Shown: positions 52,422 to 61,468, numbered from the stretch's first letter. The stretch is 64,000 bases of DNA from Flavobacterium ovatum (GCF_040703125.1 NZ_CP160035.1:2879001-2943000); one strand, 5' to 3'. The notes: a model not told the origin generated them from the letters alone. A program made the numbers and translations.

Positions 52422-52446
52422 AGACGTTGCATTGCAACGTCTCTAC
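52418..52446 (+). repeat. Perfect palindromic repeat across the hisA stop
   Basis: GTAGAGACGTTGC (52418-52430) and GCAACGTCTCTAC (52434-52446) form a 13-bp perfect stem with loop ATT. The first arm includes the hisA stop codon; the second ends 15 bp before the hisF ATG. The sequence type looks like an interspersed repeat. Confidence 0.7.
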
Positions 52447-52461
52447 GCAAACAACAAAATC

Positions 52462-53217
52462 ATGTTAACAAAAAGAATCATACCCTGTTTAGATATTAAA
52501 AACGGTCGAACGGTAAAAGGCGTAAATTTTGTAGATTTGCGTGATGCAGGTGACCCTGTGGAATTGGCCAAAATTTATTCTGACGAAGGTGCAGATGAAT
52601 TGGTGTTTCTTGATATTTCGGCAACCGAAGAAAGAAGACGTACCTTGTTTGATTTAGTTCGAAAAGTAGCGGCAACTATAAATATTCCGTTTACTGTTGG
52701 TGGTGGAATCTCAGCTGTGGAAGATGTAGAAGTATTATTGCAAAACGGTGCTGATAAAGTTTCTATCAATTCCTCAGCAGTTAAGAATCCGCAGTTGATT
52801 AACGATTTAGCTCAGAAATTTGGTAGCCAATGTGTGGTTGTTGCTATAGATGCCAAACAAATAGATGGTCAATGGATTGTGCATTTGGTTGGTGGAAAAG
52901 TACCAACGGAACTGAATCTTTTTGATTGGGCTGTAGAAGTAGAACAACGTGGCGCAGGAGAAATTTTGTTTACCTCGATGAACCATGACGGAACCAAAAA
53001 TGGATTTGCAAATGAAGCTTTGGCAAAATTATCAAGCTTAGTTAATATTCCAATTATCGCTTCAGGTGGTGCGGGTAATGTGCAGCATTTTATCGATACT
53101 TTTGTGGACGGAAAATCTGATGCAGCTTTGGCAGCAAGTGTTTTCCATTTTAAGGAAATCGAAATCAAAGCATTGAAGCAAGAATTAAAAAATAATAATA
53201 TAGAAGTAAGACTTTAG
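52462..53217 (+). CDS. hisF: Imidazole glycerol phosphate synthase, cyclase subunit
   Basis: Forms IGP and AICAR from PRFAR and ammonia with HisH. The ATG at 52462 ([23 protein letters not shown]) gives 251 aa; a TTG at 52432 in the same frame lies inside the palindrome and is rejected. Barrel and catalytic segments: [10 protein letters not shown] (Asp11), [36 protein letters not shown] (second catalytic Asp), [19 protein letters not shown] and [13 protein letters not shown]. The last codons (IEVRL) lie in a heptad array. hisIE follows after 101 bp. Confidence 0.96.
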   Translation: MLTKRIIPCLDIKNGRTVKGVNFVDLRDAGDPVELAKIYSDEGADELVFLDISATEERRRTLFDLVRKVAATINIPFTVGGGISAVEDVEVLLQNGADKVSINSSAVKNPQLINDLAQKFGSQCVVVAIDAKQIDGQWIVHLVGGKVPTELNLFDWAVEVEQRGAGEILFTSMNHDGTKNGFANEALAKLSSLVNIPIIASGGAGNVQHFIDTFVDGKSDAALAASVFHFKEIEIKALKQELKNNNIEVRL

Positions 53218-53315
53218 AAGTAAGAGGTAGAAAGTAAGAGGTTTGAAGTGTAAACATCGAACTCTAACTACTGATACTTAATTTCTAATTTCTAACTTCG
53301 AATCTCAAACTTTAT
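53202..53315 (+). repeat. Heptad inverted array across the hisF stop and hisF-hisIE gap
   Basis: Purine-type heptamers AGAAGTA, AGACTTT, AGAAGTA, AGAGGTA, GAAAGTA, AGAGGTT (53202-53243) start inside the last codons of hisF. Reverse-type heptamers AACTCTA, ACTACTG, ATACTTA, ATTTCTA, ATTTCTA, ACTTCGA, ATCTCAA (53260-53308) fill the rest of the gap up to hisIE (53319). The halves are complementary enough to form a long imperfect hairpin. Confidence 0.65.
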
Positions 53316-53318
53316 ATA

Positions 53319-53918
53319 ATGGAAATAGATTTTTCAAAAAGTGCACACGGATTAATTCCAGCAGTTATCCAAGATAGTGAAACTAAAAATGTCTTGATGT
53401 TGGGTTACATGAATGCCGAAGCGTATCAAAAAACAGTTGAAACAGGAAAAGTAACTTTCTACAGCCGTTCGAAACAAAGACTTTGGACAAAAGGCGAGGA
53501 GAGCGGGAATTTCTTGAACTTAGTAGATATCAAGAATGATTGTGATGGTGATACGTTGTTGATTCAAGTACAACCTGTGGGACCAACTTGTCACACAGGA
53601 GCAGATACTTGCTGGCAGACGCCAAATGATGCAAACTATGGTTTTATTTCAGACTTAGAAAATACTATTGAGTCTAGAATTAAAAATGCTGATTCTGAAA
53701 AGAGTTACGTAGCCTCGTTATTCAAATTGGGAATGAATAAAATTATTCAGAAAGTAGGTGAAGAAGCAGTGGAAGTTGTAATCGAAGCTAAAGACACTAA
53801 TGATGATTTGTTCTTAGGTGAAAGTGCTGATTTGTTGTTTCATTACTTAATGCTTTTGCAAGCCAAAGGTTTTAAGATGAACGACGTAATTTCGGTCTTA
53901 AAAAGTCGTAAGAAATAA
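53319..53918 (+). CDS. hisIE: Bifunctional phosphoribosyl-AMP cyclohydrolase / phosphoribosyl-ATP pyrophosphatase
   Basis: Steps two and three of histidine synthesis in one 199-aa protein. The N-terminal cyclohydrolase part (about 1-105) has MLGYMNAEAYQKTVETGKVTFYSRSKQRLWTKGEESG-like signature and the metal ligands in NDCDGDTLL and CHTGADTCW. The C-terminal pyrophosphatase part (about 115-199) shows ESYVASLF-like KSYVASLFKLGMNKIIQKVGEEAVEVVIEAK with the acidic metal site. It is the last gene of the operon, and an intrinsic terminator follows at 53945. Confidence 0.95.
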   Translation: MEIDFSKSAHGLIPAVIQDSETKNVLMLGYMNAEAYQKTVETGKVTFYSRSKQRLWTKGEESGNFLNLVDIKNDCDGDTLLIQVQPVGPTCHTGADTCWQTPNDANYGFISDLENTIESRIKNADSEKSYVASLFKLGMNKIIQKVGEEAVEVVIEAKDTNDDLFLGESADLLFHYLMLLQAKGFKMNDVISVLKSRKK

Positions 53919-53944
53919 CATACGTGTATTATTATAAATACTTT

Positions 53945-53987
53945 AAACCCAATAGTTCTAAAATTAGCTATTGGGTTTTCTTTTTTT
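53945..53987 (+). terminator. Terminator of the his operon
   Basis: AAACCCAATAG (53945-53955) pairs with CTATTGGGTTT (53968-53978) around a 12-nt loop, followed by a T-rich tail (CTTTTTTT). Confidence 0.85.
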
Positions 53988-54001
53988 AAAATCCAAAAAA
54001 C

Positions 54002-54009
54002 TATCTTTG
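54002..54009 (+). promoter_or_regulatory. -7 promoter element of the esterase/M17/ATP-grasp unit
   Basis: TATCTTTG, 37 bp before the esterase ATG at 54047. Confidence 0.45.
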
Positions 54010-54046
54010 TATTATCCTTAAATTTACCTATACAATTTTGCAAATA

Positions 54047-55180
54047 ATGGAACCTGATAATACTACAATTAATTTTAACACAAAATATACAACTAATACA
54101 AGCAGTCTAACTATTATTTTACGAACTGATGAAGTAGATGGACGCCCTATTTACATAGCTGGGAATTTTAATAATTGGAATACACAAGATCCTAATTGTG
54201 TTTTGGAACAAATTGGAGAAAATACCTATCGCTACGATTTTAACCTTGACCATACCTTCCCTGATACACTTTTATATAAATTTACCAAAGGTGATTGGAG
54301 TGCAGTTGAAATAGGCGAGAATGAAGAGATTACTTCAAATCGTTCTACTAAATTAAAATCAGGAATTCAAACTGATTTTGTACCCAAATGGAGAAGAAAT
54401 TGGATGCCATTTAAACCTAATTTTTTGCCACAAGTCGTATTGCTTTCAGATGAATTTGAAATTCCGCAATTGAATACCACACGAAAAGTATGGGCTTTAT
54501 TGCCACATGATTATGATAATACAGAAGAGAGATACCCAGTAATGTATTTGCAAGATGCTCAAAATTTATTTCATGAAAATGCGCCTTATGGAAATTGGGA
54601 AATTGATAAAAAACTAGCCGTAATGGCAGAGTATCAAATTGGAAGAATCATTATTGTAGCTGTTGAACACGCTGATGATGACAGATTGAAAGAGTATACG
54701 GTAGGTAAGACCATATTAGGAAAAGGGGAAGGTAAGAAGTACATTCGGTTTTTAACGGAAACCTTAAAACCCTATATTGATGAAAACTTCAGAACTCTAA
54801 CCGATAGAAGAAATACAGGTATAGGTGGAAGTTCTATGGGAGGATTGATAAGTATCTTTAGTGGTTTACGTAATCCCGAAATATTTGGCAAATTAATGAT
54901 TTTTTCACCATCATTGTGGGTTGTACCACAACTCAAAATTGATGTGGATGTTGAAAATACAGATGATACCAAAATTTATCTTTATGCAGGAGTTGAAGAG
55001 AGTGATAATATGGTAGAACATGTTAAAAAATTTAAAGAAAGACTACTTCATAGTGAGTTTGTCAAAAACAAAATGAAAATTAATTTGAGCATCAATAAAT
55101 TAGGAGAACATAACGCAACCTATTGGAGTGATGAATTTCCTAAAGCTATCGAATGGTTGTTTTTTAGTATAAAAGATTAA
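54047..55180 (+). CDS. Alpha/beta-hydrolase esterase with N-terminal CBM48-like domain
   Basis: Likely cytoplasmic 377-aa hydrolase of the esterase-D (PF00756-like) fold. The ATG at 54047 is preferred; the frame extends to a TTG at 54038. The N-terminal 110 residues look like an E-set/CBM48 module (GRPIYIAGNFNNWNTQDPN and LYKFTKGDW). The catalytic part has PVMYLQDAQNLF, the serine nucleophile in GGSSMGGLIS (GxSxG), and EEHNATYWSDEF-like GEHNATYWSDEFP with the His. Such proteins hydrolyse esters or carboxylic acid derivatives; some are siderophore esterases. First gene of a run with an M17 peptidase (9 bp) and an ATP-grasp enzyme, probably one transcript. Confidence 0.85.
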   Translation: MEPDNTTINFNTKYTTNTSSLTIILRTDEVDGRPIYIAGNFNNWNTQDPNCVLEQIGENTYRYDFNLDHTFPDTLLYKFTKGDWSAVEIGENEEITSNRSTKLKSGIQTDFVPKWRRNWMPFKPNFLPQVVLLSDEFEIPQLNTTRKVWALLPHDYDNTEERYPVMYLQDAQNLFHENAPYGNWEIDKKLAVMAEYQIGRIIIVAVEHADDDRLKEYTVGKTILGKGEGKKYIRFLTETLKPYIDENFRTLTDRRNTGIGGSSMGGLISIFSGLRNPEIFGKLMIFSPSLWVVPQLKIDVDVENTDDTKIYLYAGVEESDNMVEHVKKFKERLLHSEFVKNKMKINLSINKLGEHNATYWSDEFPKAIEWLFFSIKD

Positions 55181-55189
55181 ATTAATACG

Positions 55190-56611
55190 ATGAAAACAAA
55201 GCATATAAGTAGTTTAAGTGGTTTTTTAGGGACAGTTATTGTTCCAGTTTATGAAACGAATTCTCAATCCATTACTTTTGAAGGTATTACAGTCACAGCT
55301 AAAATTTTTAGTGGTAAAAAAGATTCTTTTTATATATCGGAACAAAACGAAAACTTATTTCTTTTTGTAGGGATTGGAAAGCAGATTGATTATAAGTCTT
55401 TAAAAACTATTTTTCGTCGTGTTTCCAATAATCAAAAAGAGATTTTAGATAAAAATATCGCATTATTTATTCCAAATGAAATTGAGGGTAATAATGTGGA
55501 AGCTATTATTTCAGGAATGGTATTAGGAACCTATGATTTAGGACATTTTAAAAATATAATTACTCATCCTTTTTTAAATCCTAATTTTGAATTACAAATT
55601 CTAAGTAAACAGGAATATAGCTCGGTAATTAATAAAGCAATAAAAATTGCTAGCGCACAGCTTGAAACGTTAGTATTAGTGGATTTACCTCCCAATAAAG
55701 TGACGCCGAAATATTTGGCTGAATGGGCGCAAAATAAAGGTGCTAAATTTGGTTTTGACGTCAAAGTTCTTGGTCGTGAAGAAAGTGAAAAAGAAGGTTT
55801 AGGTGCTTTTTTAGCCGTTGGAAAAGGAAGTGAGAATGAACCCCAATTTGTGATCATGAGTTACGAACCAAAAGGAAGTAGTTCCGATTTGAAACATATT
55901 GGTTTAGTTGGTAAAGGAATCACTTTTGATACAGGTGGGTTGAATATTAAAACAGCGGGAATGCTACACATGAAATGTGATATGGCAGGAGGTGCAGCTG
56001 TTTTTGGAACCATGCAGTTGATTGCTGACTTGGAATTACCAATTAAAGTTACAGCAATTGTGCCTTGTGCTGAAAATTCAGTGGATGCTAAATCGTTTTT
56101 ACCATCAGATGTGATTACGAGTTATAGCGGAAAAACTATTGAAATCATAGATACTGATGCTGAAGGACGTTTAGTTTTAGCGGACGGTTTATCGTATTTA
56201 ATTCAAAATTACAATCCAGAATATATTGTTGATGTTGCTACCTTAACAGGAAGTGCTGTTGGGACTTTTGGATATGAATGTGCCGCTTTGTTTACCAATA
56301 ATACTGAAGTTTCTAAAAAAATTCAAGCTTCTGGAGATGCCGTAGGAGAACGATTATGGCCTTTGCCTTTATGGGATGCTTACAAACCAGACATTGAAAG
56401 CGAAATTGCTGATGTCAAAAATTATAGCGGTAAACCCGTTGCGGGAGCTATTAGTGCTGCTAAATTTTTAGAGTTTTTTACCAATGAACATCCCGCTTGG
56501 GTACACCTTGATATTGCAGGAGTTGCCTTTGGAGATGATGAATTTGCAAAATCGAAGCATGCAACTGCTTATGGTGTTCATTTATTGACTAAATTCATAG
56601 AAAATTTATAA
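55190..56611 (+). CDS. M17-family leucyl aminopeptidase
   Basis: Cytosolic two-zinc aminopeptidase of 473 aa. The N-terminal domain (about 1-160) is the divergent regulatory half; the catalytic half has VGKGITFDTGGLNIKT (Lys and Asp ligands), MKCDMAGGAAVFG and the signature NTDAEGRLVLADG-like, here DTDAEGRLVLAD, with the Zn-binding Asp and Glu and the catalytic Arg. The late segment AGAISAAKFLEFF and HLDIAGVAF fit. It starts 9 bp after the esterase and ends 3 bp before the ATP-grasp gene, so all three are tightly linked. Could act on a specific peptide product rather than general turnover. Confidence 0.92.
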   Translation: MKTKHISSLSGFLGTVIVPVYETNSQSITFEGITVTAKIFSGKKDSFYISEQNENLFLFVGIGKQIDYKSLKTIFRRVSNNQKEILDKNIALFIPNEIEGNNVEAIISGMVLGTYDLGHFKNIITHPFLNPNFELQILSKQEYSSVINKAIKIASAQLETLVLVDLPPNKVTPKYLAEWAQNKGAKFGFDVKVLGREESEKEGLGAFLAVGKGSENEPQFVIMSYEPKGSSSDLKHIGLVGKGITFDTGGLNIKTAGMLHMKCDMAGGAAVFGTMQLIADLELPIKVTAIVPCAENSVDAKSFLPSDVITSYSGKTIEIIDTDAEGRLVLADGLSYLIQNYNPEYIVDVATLTGSAVGTFGYECAALFTNNTEVSKKIQASGDAVGERLWPLPLWDAYKPDIESEIADVKNYSGKPVAGAISAAKFLEFFTNEHPAWVHLDIAGVAFGDDEFAKSKHATAYGVHLLTKFIENL

Positions 56612-56614
56612 ACT

Positions 56615-57829
56615 ATGTCACAATCCAAAACCTTCGTTTGTATTTCAAATTTCTTTAAAGGATCAGATTTTTTAACACATTTAAATCAACTAGGGAATAA
56701 AGTCTACTTGGTCACGAGTGAAAAAATGAAAGACAAACCTTGGCCTACAGATTCTATCGAGGAGATTTTCTATATGCCCGGACAAGATGTGGACTGGAAT
56801 ATGGAGCATTTATTGTTAGGGATTGGAAATTTGATGAAATCTAAAAAAGTGGATGCTATTGTTGCACTAGATGATTTTGATGTAGAAAAAGCGACTTATT
56901 TACGTGAAAATCTACGTATTGACGGAATGGGACAAACCACAGGAAGGTATTTTAGAGATAAATTGGCCATGCGTATGAGAGCTAAAAGTTGTGGGATTTC
57001 TATTCCGGCTTTTGTTTCCCTATTTAACGACCATGATATCAATACTTTTTTGGACACGATTCCAGCTCCTTGGATTTTAAAACCAAGATCAGAAGCCAAT
57101 TCACTTGGGATAATAACAATAGGAGATAAAGAAACAGCTTGGATTCATATTAACGGAATGGGGAATAATCGTTTTAAATACCTGTTGGAGAAATTTATTC
57201 CAGGCAACGTATTTCATTGCGATAGCTTGATTAAAGATAAAACAGTACTCTTTAGTTTGACTTCACAGTATTTAGCCACACCACTTGAAATTTCGCAAGG
57301 AGGAGGTGTTTTTAGAAGTGTTACTATCGTTAAGGAGTCTGAAGATGACAAAATCATAAAAGAGAAAAACGAGCGAGTAGTTAAAGGTTTTGGACTTAAA
57401 CATGGTGCTTCACATACGGAGTTTATTAAATCAAAAGAAACAGGCGAAATATATTTTCTAGAAACCTCTTCTAGAGTAGGAGGCGCACATTTAGCGGAAA
57501 TGGTAGAAGGTGCTTCTGGACTCAATTTATGGAAGGAATGGGCTGCTATTGAAGATGTATTAGTCAAAGATAAAAAATATAAACTACCTAAAGTGGTTGA
57601 TGGGTATGCTGGAATAGTTTTGACTTTGGCTACTAGTCAATTTCCAGATTTATCTTCATTTTCAGATCCTGAGATTTGTTTTAGAGTTTCATTAGAATAT
57701 CATGCAGGTTTGGTAGTGAAGTCAGAAAATCAAGAACGTGTATTAACACTTTTGGACGACTATACCAACCGATTGACAAACGGAATATCAGCTATTGGAC
57801 AACAAAAAACAGTTTCTAATTTACATTAA
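56615..57829 (+). CDS. ATP-grasp ligase of unknown specificity
   Basis: A 404-aa ATP-grasp protein. A Rossmann-like N-terminus (about 1-110) is followed by an ATP-grasp fold (about 115-320): YFRDKLAMRMRAKSCGISIP, APWILKPRSEANSLGI (ATP lysine), the KFIPGNVFHCDSL segment, and the Mg-binding EIYFLETSSRVGGAHL (Glu and following Asn-equivalent Ser). This is the arrangement of carboxylate-amine ligases that make amide bonds via acyl phosphates. Substrates are unknown. It overlaps closely with the M17 gene (3-bp gap), and the M1 peptidase follows after 26 bp. Resembles carbamoyl-phosphate-synthase-like ATP-grasp family members. Confidence 0.85.
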   Translation: MSQSKTFVCISNFFKGSDFLTHLNQLGNKVYLVTSEKMKDKPWPTDSIEEIFYMPGQDVDWNMEHLLLGIGNLMKSKKVDAIVALDDFDVEKATYLRENLRIDGMGQTTGRYFRDKLAMRMRAKSCGISIPAFVSLFNDHDINTFLDTIPAPWILKPRSEANSLGIITIGDKETAWIHINGMGNNRFKYLLEKFIPGNVFHCDSLIKDKTVLFSLTSQYLATPLEISQGGGVFRSVTIVKESEDDKIIKEKNERVVKGFGLKHGASHTEFIKSKETGEIYFLETSSRVGGAHLAEMVEGASGLNLWKEWAAIEDVLVKDKKYKLPKVVDGYAGIVLTLATSQFPDLSSFSDPEICFRVSLEYHAGLVVKSENQERVLTLLDDYTNRLTNGISAIGQQKTVSNLH

Positions 57830-57855
57830 GTCCTTATTTTAATTTTTAGTTATCT

Positions 57856-59511
57856 ATGAAGAATGCTTTGATTTTTCATTGTTTCTTATTCTTTTTTGCA
57901 AATTCTATTTTTGCACAAATCAATCATTTAAATAGTGAAAATAAATTCACGATTGACGATAGTTTGCGGGGAAGTATTACTAACGAAAGAGCCTGGTGGG
58001 ATGTAAAAAAATACAATCTTAATTTAAAAACAAACCTAAAAGACAGTTCGATTGTTGGTTCAAATGAGATTACTTATTTAGTTTTAAATGAGTCTACTGT
58101 CATGCAAATTGATTTGCAAGCTCCATTAAAAATAACTAAAATAATTCAAGATGGTAACTCTTTAAATTTCAATAAAAACGGAAATGCCTTTTTTGTGAAT
58201 TTAGAGAAATTTCAAAAAAAAGGAGATCTAAATGTAATCACAGTTTTTTATCAAGGCAAACCTAGATCAGCTATTCGCGCACCTTGGGATGGAGGAATAG
58301 TTTGGGATAAGGATGCTAATGGTAATCCTTTTATAGCTTCTTCTTGTCAAGGAATAGGAGCGAGCGTTTGGTGGCCAAATAAAGATCATTTGTACGATGA
58401 AGTCGACGGCATGGATATTAGTATCAATGTTTCTTCAGGTTTAGTTGCTGTTTCCAATGGGAGATTAAAAAACAAGGAAGTGTTAAGTGACGGTACAACA
58501 ACTTATAATTGGTCGGTTGTGAATCCTATTAATAATTACGGGGTTAATTTTAACGTAGGGGATTATGTTTCTTTTTCTGAAAAATATCAAGGAGAGAAAG
58601 GTAATTTAGATTGTACTTATTATGTGTTGAAACCAAATTTAGAGAAAGCTAAAATTCAATTCAAAGATGTTGGTAGGATGTTGAAAGCTTTTGAATATTG
58701 GTTTGGACCCTATCCATTTTATGAAGACGGGTATAAATTGGTAGAAACGCCCTTTTTAGGAATGGAACATCAAAGTGATATTAGTTATGGTAATGGTTTT
58801 AAAAATGGTTATCAAGGTTCCGATTTAAGTAGAACAGGCTGGGGGATGAAATTTGACTTTATTATTATTCATGAGTCTGGGCACGAGTGGTTTGGGAATA
58901 GTATCACAAACCAAGATAGAGCAGATATGTGGATTCATGAAAGTTTTACGAGCTACTCGGAAAGTCTGTTCGTAGAATATTACTACGGAAAAGAGGCTGG
59001 TTTTGAATACGTAAGAGGTACTCGACGTAATGTTTTAAATGATAAGCCTATCATTGGTAATTATAATGTAAATAATCAAGGTTCCGGTGATATGTATTTT
59101 AAAGGTGCCAATATGTTGCATACACTTAGGCAAATTGTGGATAATGATACTAAATGGAGGCAAGTTTTACGAGGTTTAAATTCTAAATTTCACCACCAAA
59201 CAGTTACCACCAAACAAATTGAGGATTATCTCTCTAAATCTGTTGGCATTGATTTAACTCCAATTTTAAATCAATATTTAAGAGATATTAGAATACCAAC
59301 TTTAGAATATAAAATCATAAAAAACAAACTTCAATTCCGATGGGCTAATTGTGTTTCCGGTTTCAATATGCCGGTAAAAGTTCTTATTGGTGCTGAAATG
59401 TTGTGGATCAAGCCAAATCAGGATTGGAAATGTAAGTCAATTTCTTCAGAAACTACTAAAATTAGAATTGATAACAATTTTTATATAATCGAAAATCAAA
59501 TTAGAAAGTAA
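57856..59511 (+). CDS. Exported M1-family metallopeptidase, short form
   Basis: A 551-aa Zn peptidase with a signal peptide (MKNALIFHCFLFFFANSIFAQ). The Zn site is HESGH (339-343) and Glu362 in MWIHESFTSYSES, the usual x18 spacing. FLGMEHQSDISYG just upstream corresponds to the GAMEN region. The enzyme lacks the long C-terminal domain of aminopeptidase N and is also shorter than the M1 protein at 3.6 kb. It follows the ATP-grasp gene after 26 bp; export makes it functionally separate from the cytosolic M17 and ligase unless it processes the product outside. Confidence 0.92.
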   Translation: MKNALIFHCFLFFFANSIFAQINHLNSENKFTIDDSLRGSITNERAWWDVKKYNLNLKTNLKDSSIVGSNEITYLVLNESTVMQIDLQAPLKITKIIQDGNSLNFNKNGNAFFVNLEKFQKKGDLNVITVFYQGKPRSAIRAPWDGGIVWDKDANGNPFIASSCQGIGASVWWPNKDHLYDEVDGMDISINVSSGLVAVSNGRLKNKEVLSDGTTTYNWSVVNPINNYGVNFNVGDYVSFSEKYQGEKGNLDCTYYVLKPNLEKAKIQFKDVGRMLKAFEYWFGPYPFYEDGYKLVETPFLGMEHQSDISYGNGFKNGYQGSDLSRTGWGMKFDFIIIHESGHEWFGNSITNQDRADMWIHESFTSYSESLFVEYYYGKEAGFEYVRGTRRNVLNDKPIIGNYNVNNQGSGDMYFKGANMLHTLRQIVDNDTKWRQVLRGLNSKFHHQTVTTKQIEDYLSKSVGIDLTPILNQYLRDIRIPTLEYKIIKNKLQFRWANCVSGFNMPVKVLIGAEMLWIKPNQDWKCKSISSETTKIRIDNNFYIIENQIRK

Positions 59512-59532
59512 AAAAGACTAATTTTACCTTTT

Positions 59533-59548
59533 AGTTGAAAAATCAACT
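59533..59548 (+). terminator. Small hairpin before the DUF4240 gene
   Basis: AGTTGA-AAAA-TCAACT, a perfect 6-bp stem in the 48-bp gap between the M1 and DUF4240 genes, followed by TTAGTTTATTTT. Weak terminator at best. Confidence 0.35.
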
Positions 59549-59559
59549 TAGTTTATTTT

Positions 59560-60258
59560 ATGAAAAATACAACCACACTTTTATTTGCTTTTCTATCTTT
59601 AGGTATGGCTACTTTGGCACAGAGCAGCGCTAAGGCTAAAGAAGTATTGATAAAAACGAATGTTTCAAACGAAATTATTCCAGTTGTTGTTTTTGATTCG
59701 ATTCATTTTGAAAAATCTTCCGAAATGCTTGACGAAGATCAGTATTGGGGGATTATTGATAAAACTATTATTGCTAATTTAAGCCAAGCAGATCAAGAAA
59801 TATTTTTAACGAATGAGTTAGAAAAATTGACTCCAAAAGAGATTATAGGTTTTCGTTTAAGAACGGATAAATTACTTTTTGACACCTATAAATCCAATTT
59901 GTGGTGTGCTGCATATATCATGAATGGCGGAAGCACAGATGGCGGTTTTGACTATTTCAGATGTTGGGTTATTTCTCAAGGGAAAGAAGTTTTTTACAAT
60001 GCAGTAGCTAACCCTGATAGTTTAATTAGTCAAGTAAAAGAAGGTAAAGATACTTATGAATTTGAAGGTTTTTGGTTTGTTGCTATGAATGCTTTTTTAA
60101 ATAAAACAGATCACGAAATTTATAATTTTATTGATTACAAAACATTTGTAACTAATGATGAACATTATCCATTTTTGACCTTTAATTGGAGTGTTGACGA
60201 ACCGAAGACAATGGGAAATATTTGTCCACTCTTGTTTGAAAAATTATGGAAAAATTAA
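59560..60258 (+). CDS. Exported DUF4240 protein
   Basis: A 232-aa protein with a signal peptide (MKNTTTLLFAFLSLGMATLAQ). The DUF4240 domain spans about 55-180, recognised from DEDQYWGIIDKTI, the middle LTPKEIIGFRLRTDKLLFDTYKSNLW-like block and GGSTDGGFDYFRCWVISQGKEVFYNAVANP. DUF4240 proteins are mostly of unknown function and often immunity-like in polymorphic toxin settings, but here no toxin gene is adjacent. Its location after the M1 peptidase suggests co-transcription. No catalytic site is obvious. Confidence 0.85.
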   Translation: MKNTTTLLFAFLSLGMATLAQSSAKAKEVLIKTNVSNEIIPVVVFDSIHFEKSSEMLDEDQYWGIIDKTIIANLSQADQEIFLTNELEKLTPKEIIGFRLRTDKLLFDTYKSNLWCAAYIMNGGSTDGGFDYFRCWVISQGKEVFYNAVANPDSLISQVKEGKDTYEFEGFWFVAMNAFLNKTDHEIYNFIDYKTFVTNDEHYPFLTFNWSVDEPKTMGNICPLLFEKLWKN

Positions 60259-60369
60259 AAATGTACTAAAGTCTTTTTTGTGGCTTTAAATTAAAGTTTT
60301 TTATTCTTTTGCTAATGTTTCTTCAGAAAAAAAAACAGTTAGATAACCCTTCAGTTCTTCACATTAGAA

Positions 60370-61263
60370 TTAAATATCACAAATAGTTATTGCTTCTTTT
60401 AAAGATTTTAATTTGTCTGGATTTTTAGCTAAGAATTCTTGTCCCACGTATCCTTTGAAGCCAGTTTCGGCTATTGCTTTCATGATTGCAGGGTAATTTA
60501 ATTCTTGCGAATCGTCAATTTCATGGCGTCCAGGTACCCCCGCAGTATGATAATGTGAAATGTATTGATGGTTTTCTTTAATTGTTCGAATAACATCACC
60601 TTCATCAATTTGCATGTGATATATATCGTAAAGTAATTTGAAATTTTCTGATTTTATACGTTTGGCTAATTCAACACCCCACGAGGTTTTGTCACACTGA
60701 TTGTCTTTATGGTCAATTTTGCTGTTTAATAGTTCCATTACCAATGTAACATTGTGTTTTTCGGCTAAAGGAATTAATTTTTGCAATCCAATAACACAAT
60801 TATTCCATCCTTCTTCGTCTGTTTTACCTCTTCGTTTACCACTAAAACAAATTAGATTTTTATACCCCGCCTTCGCTACTAAAGGAATCATTTCTGTATA
60901 ATTAATGATAAGTATTTCATGAAATTGTGTATCATTAAAACCGTCAAGTAAATTGATTTCGGCACCATTACACATTGTAGAAGTGATTCCGTATTTTTGT
61001 AATAGAGGCCAGTCTTTTGGTCCAACTAAATCAATACCCCTAATTCCCATTTTTTTTACTTCAATACATAGTGTTTCTAATTCAATATCTTTAAAGCACC
61101 AACGAGCAACCGAATGATTGATATTTCCTTTTAGAGGACTTACTGTTTCATTATTAAGATTATTTTCTGCTGAAAGGGCGAAAAAGCGATTAGAGATCCC
61201 AAGAGTAAGTGTTCCTGCTAAGATACTTTTGAGTACAGATCGTCGATTTGTTGGTCTTCTCAT
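60370..61263 (-). CDS. Tat-type TIM-barrel isomerase (hydroxypyruvate isomerase-like)
   Basis: A 297-aa protein with a twin-arginine leader (NRRSVLKSILAGTLTLGIS). The xylose-isomerase-like TIM barrel shows the acidic metal ligands VTLVMELLNSKIDHK, LLYDIYHMQIDEGDVI, YHTAGVPGRHEID and GYVGQEFLA, matching the hydroxypyruvate-isomerase/epimerase branch. Exported sugar-acid isomerisation is inferred. It is transcribed alone on the minus strand, with a -7 element at 61305-61312, opposite to the DUF4240 gene. The Tat-type partner at 21.6 kb belongs to the same superfamily but differs in the ligand pattern. Confidence 0.85.
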   Translation of the reverse strand: MRRPTNRRSVLKSILAGTLTLGISNRFFALSAENNLNNETVSPLKGNINHSVARWCFKDIELETLCIEVKKMGIRGIDLVGPKDWPLLQKYGITSTMCNGAEINLLDGFNDTQFHEILIINYTEMIPLVAKAGYKNLICFSGKRRGKTDEEGWNNCVIGLQKLIPLAEKHNVTLVMELLNSKIDHKDNQCDKTSWGVELAKRIKSENFKLLYDIYHMQIDEGDVIRTIKENHQYISHYHTAGVPGRHEIDDSQELNYPAIMKAIAETGFKGYVGQEFLAKNPDKLKSLKEAITICDI

Positions 61264-61304
61264 TATGTTAGATTTTCAAGTCATAGGATAATGGGGGGGA
61301 TAAT

Positions 61305-61312
61305 CAAATATA
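61305..61312 (-). promoter_or_regulatory. -7 promoter element of the TIM-barrel isomerase
   Basis: Minus-strand TATATTTG, 42 bp upstream of the ATG at 61263. No clear -33 element. Confidence 0.5.
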
Positions 61313-61468
61313 AGCAATTGATTCATCCATTATATTCTATTCGATTCGATGGTCGCAATAAATAAGTTATCTTATTTATCTTTTTTATTATTAGTATTTA
61401 AAAACCATAACTGATTTTTAAATAAGTTGAATTGTAAGCTAGTCATAAACTAAATAAACCTATATAGT

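Noticed and set aside
47306..53315. Heptad arrays in the his operon as a CRISPR array
   Set aside because: Units are 7 bp, contiguous and imperfect, with no unique spacers and no cas genes nearby.
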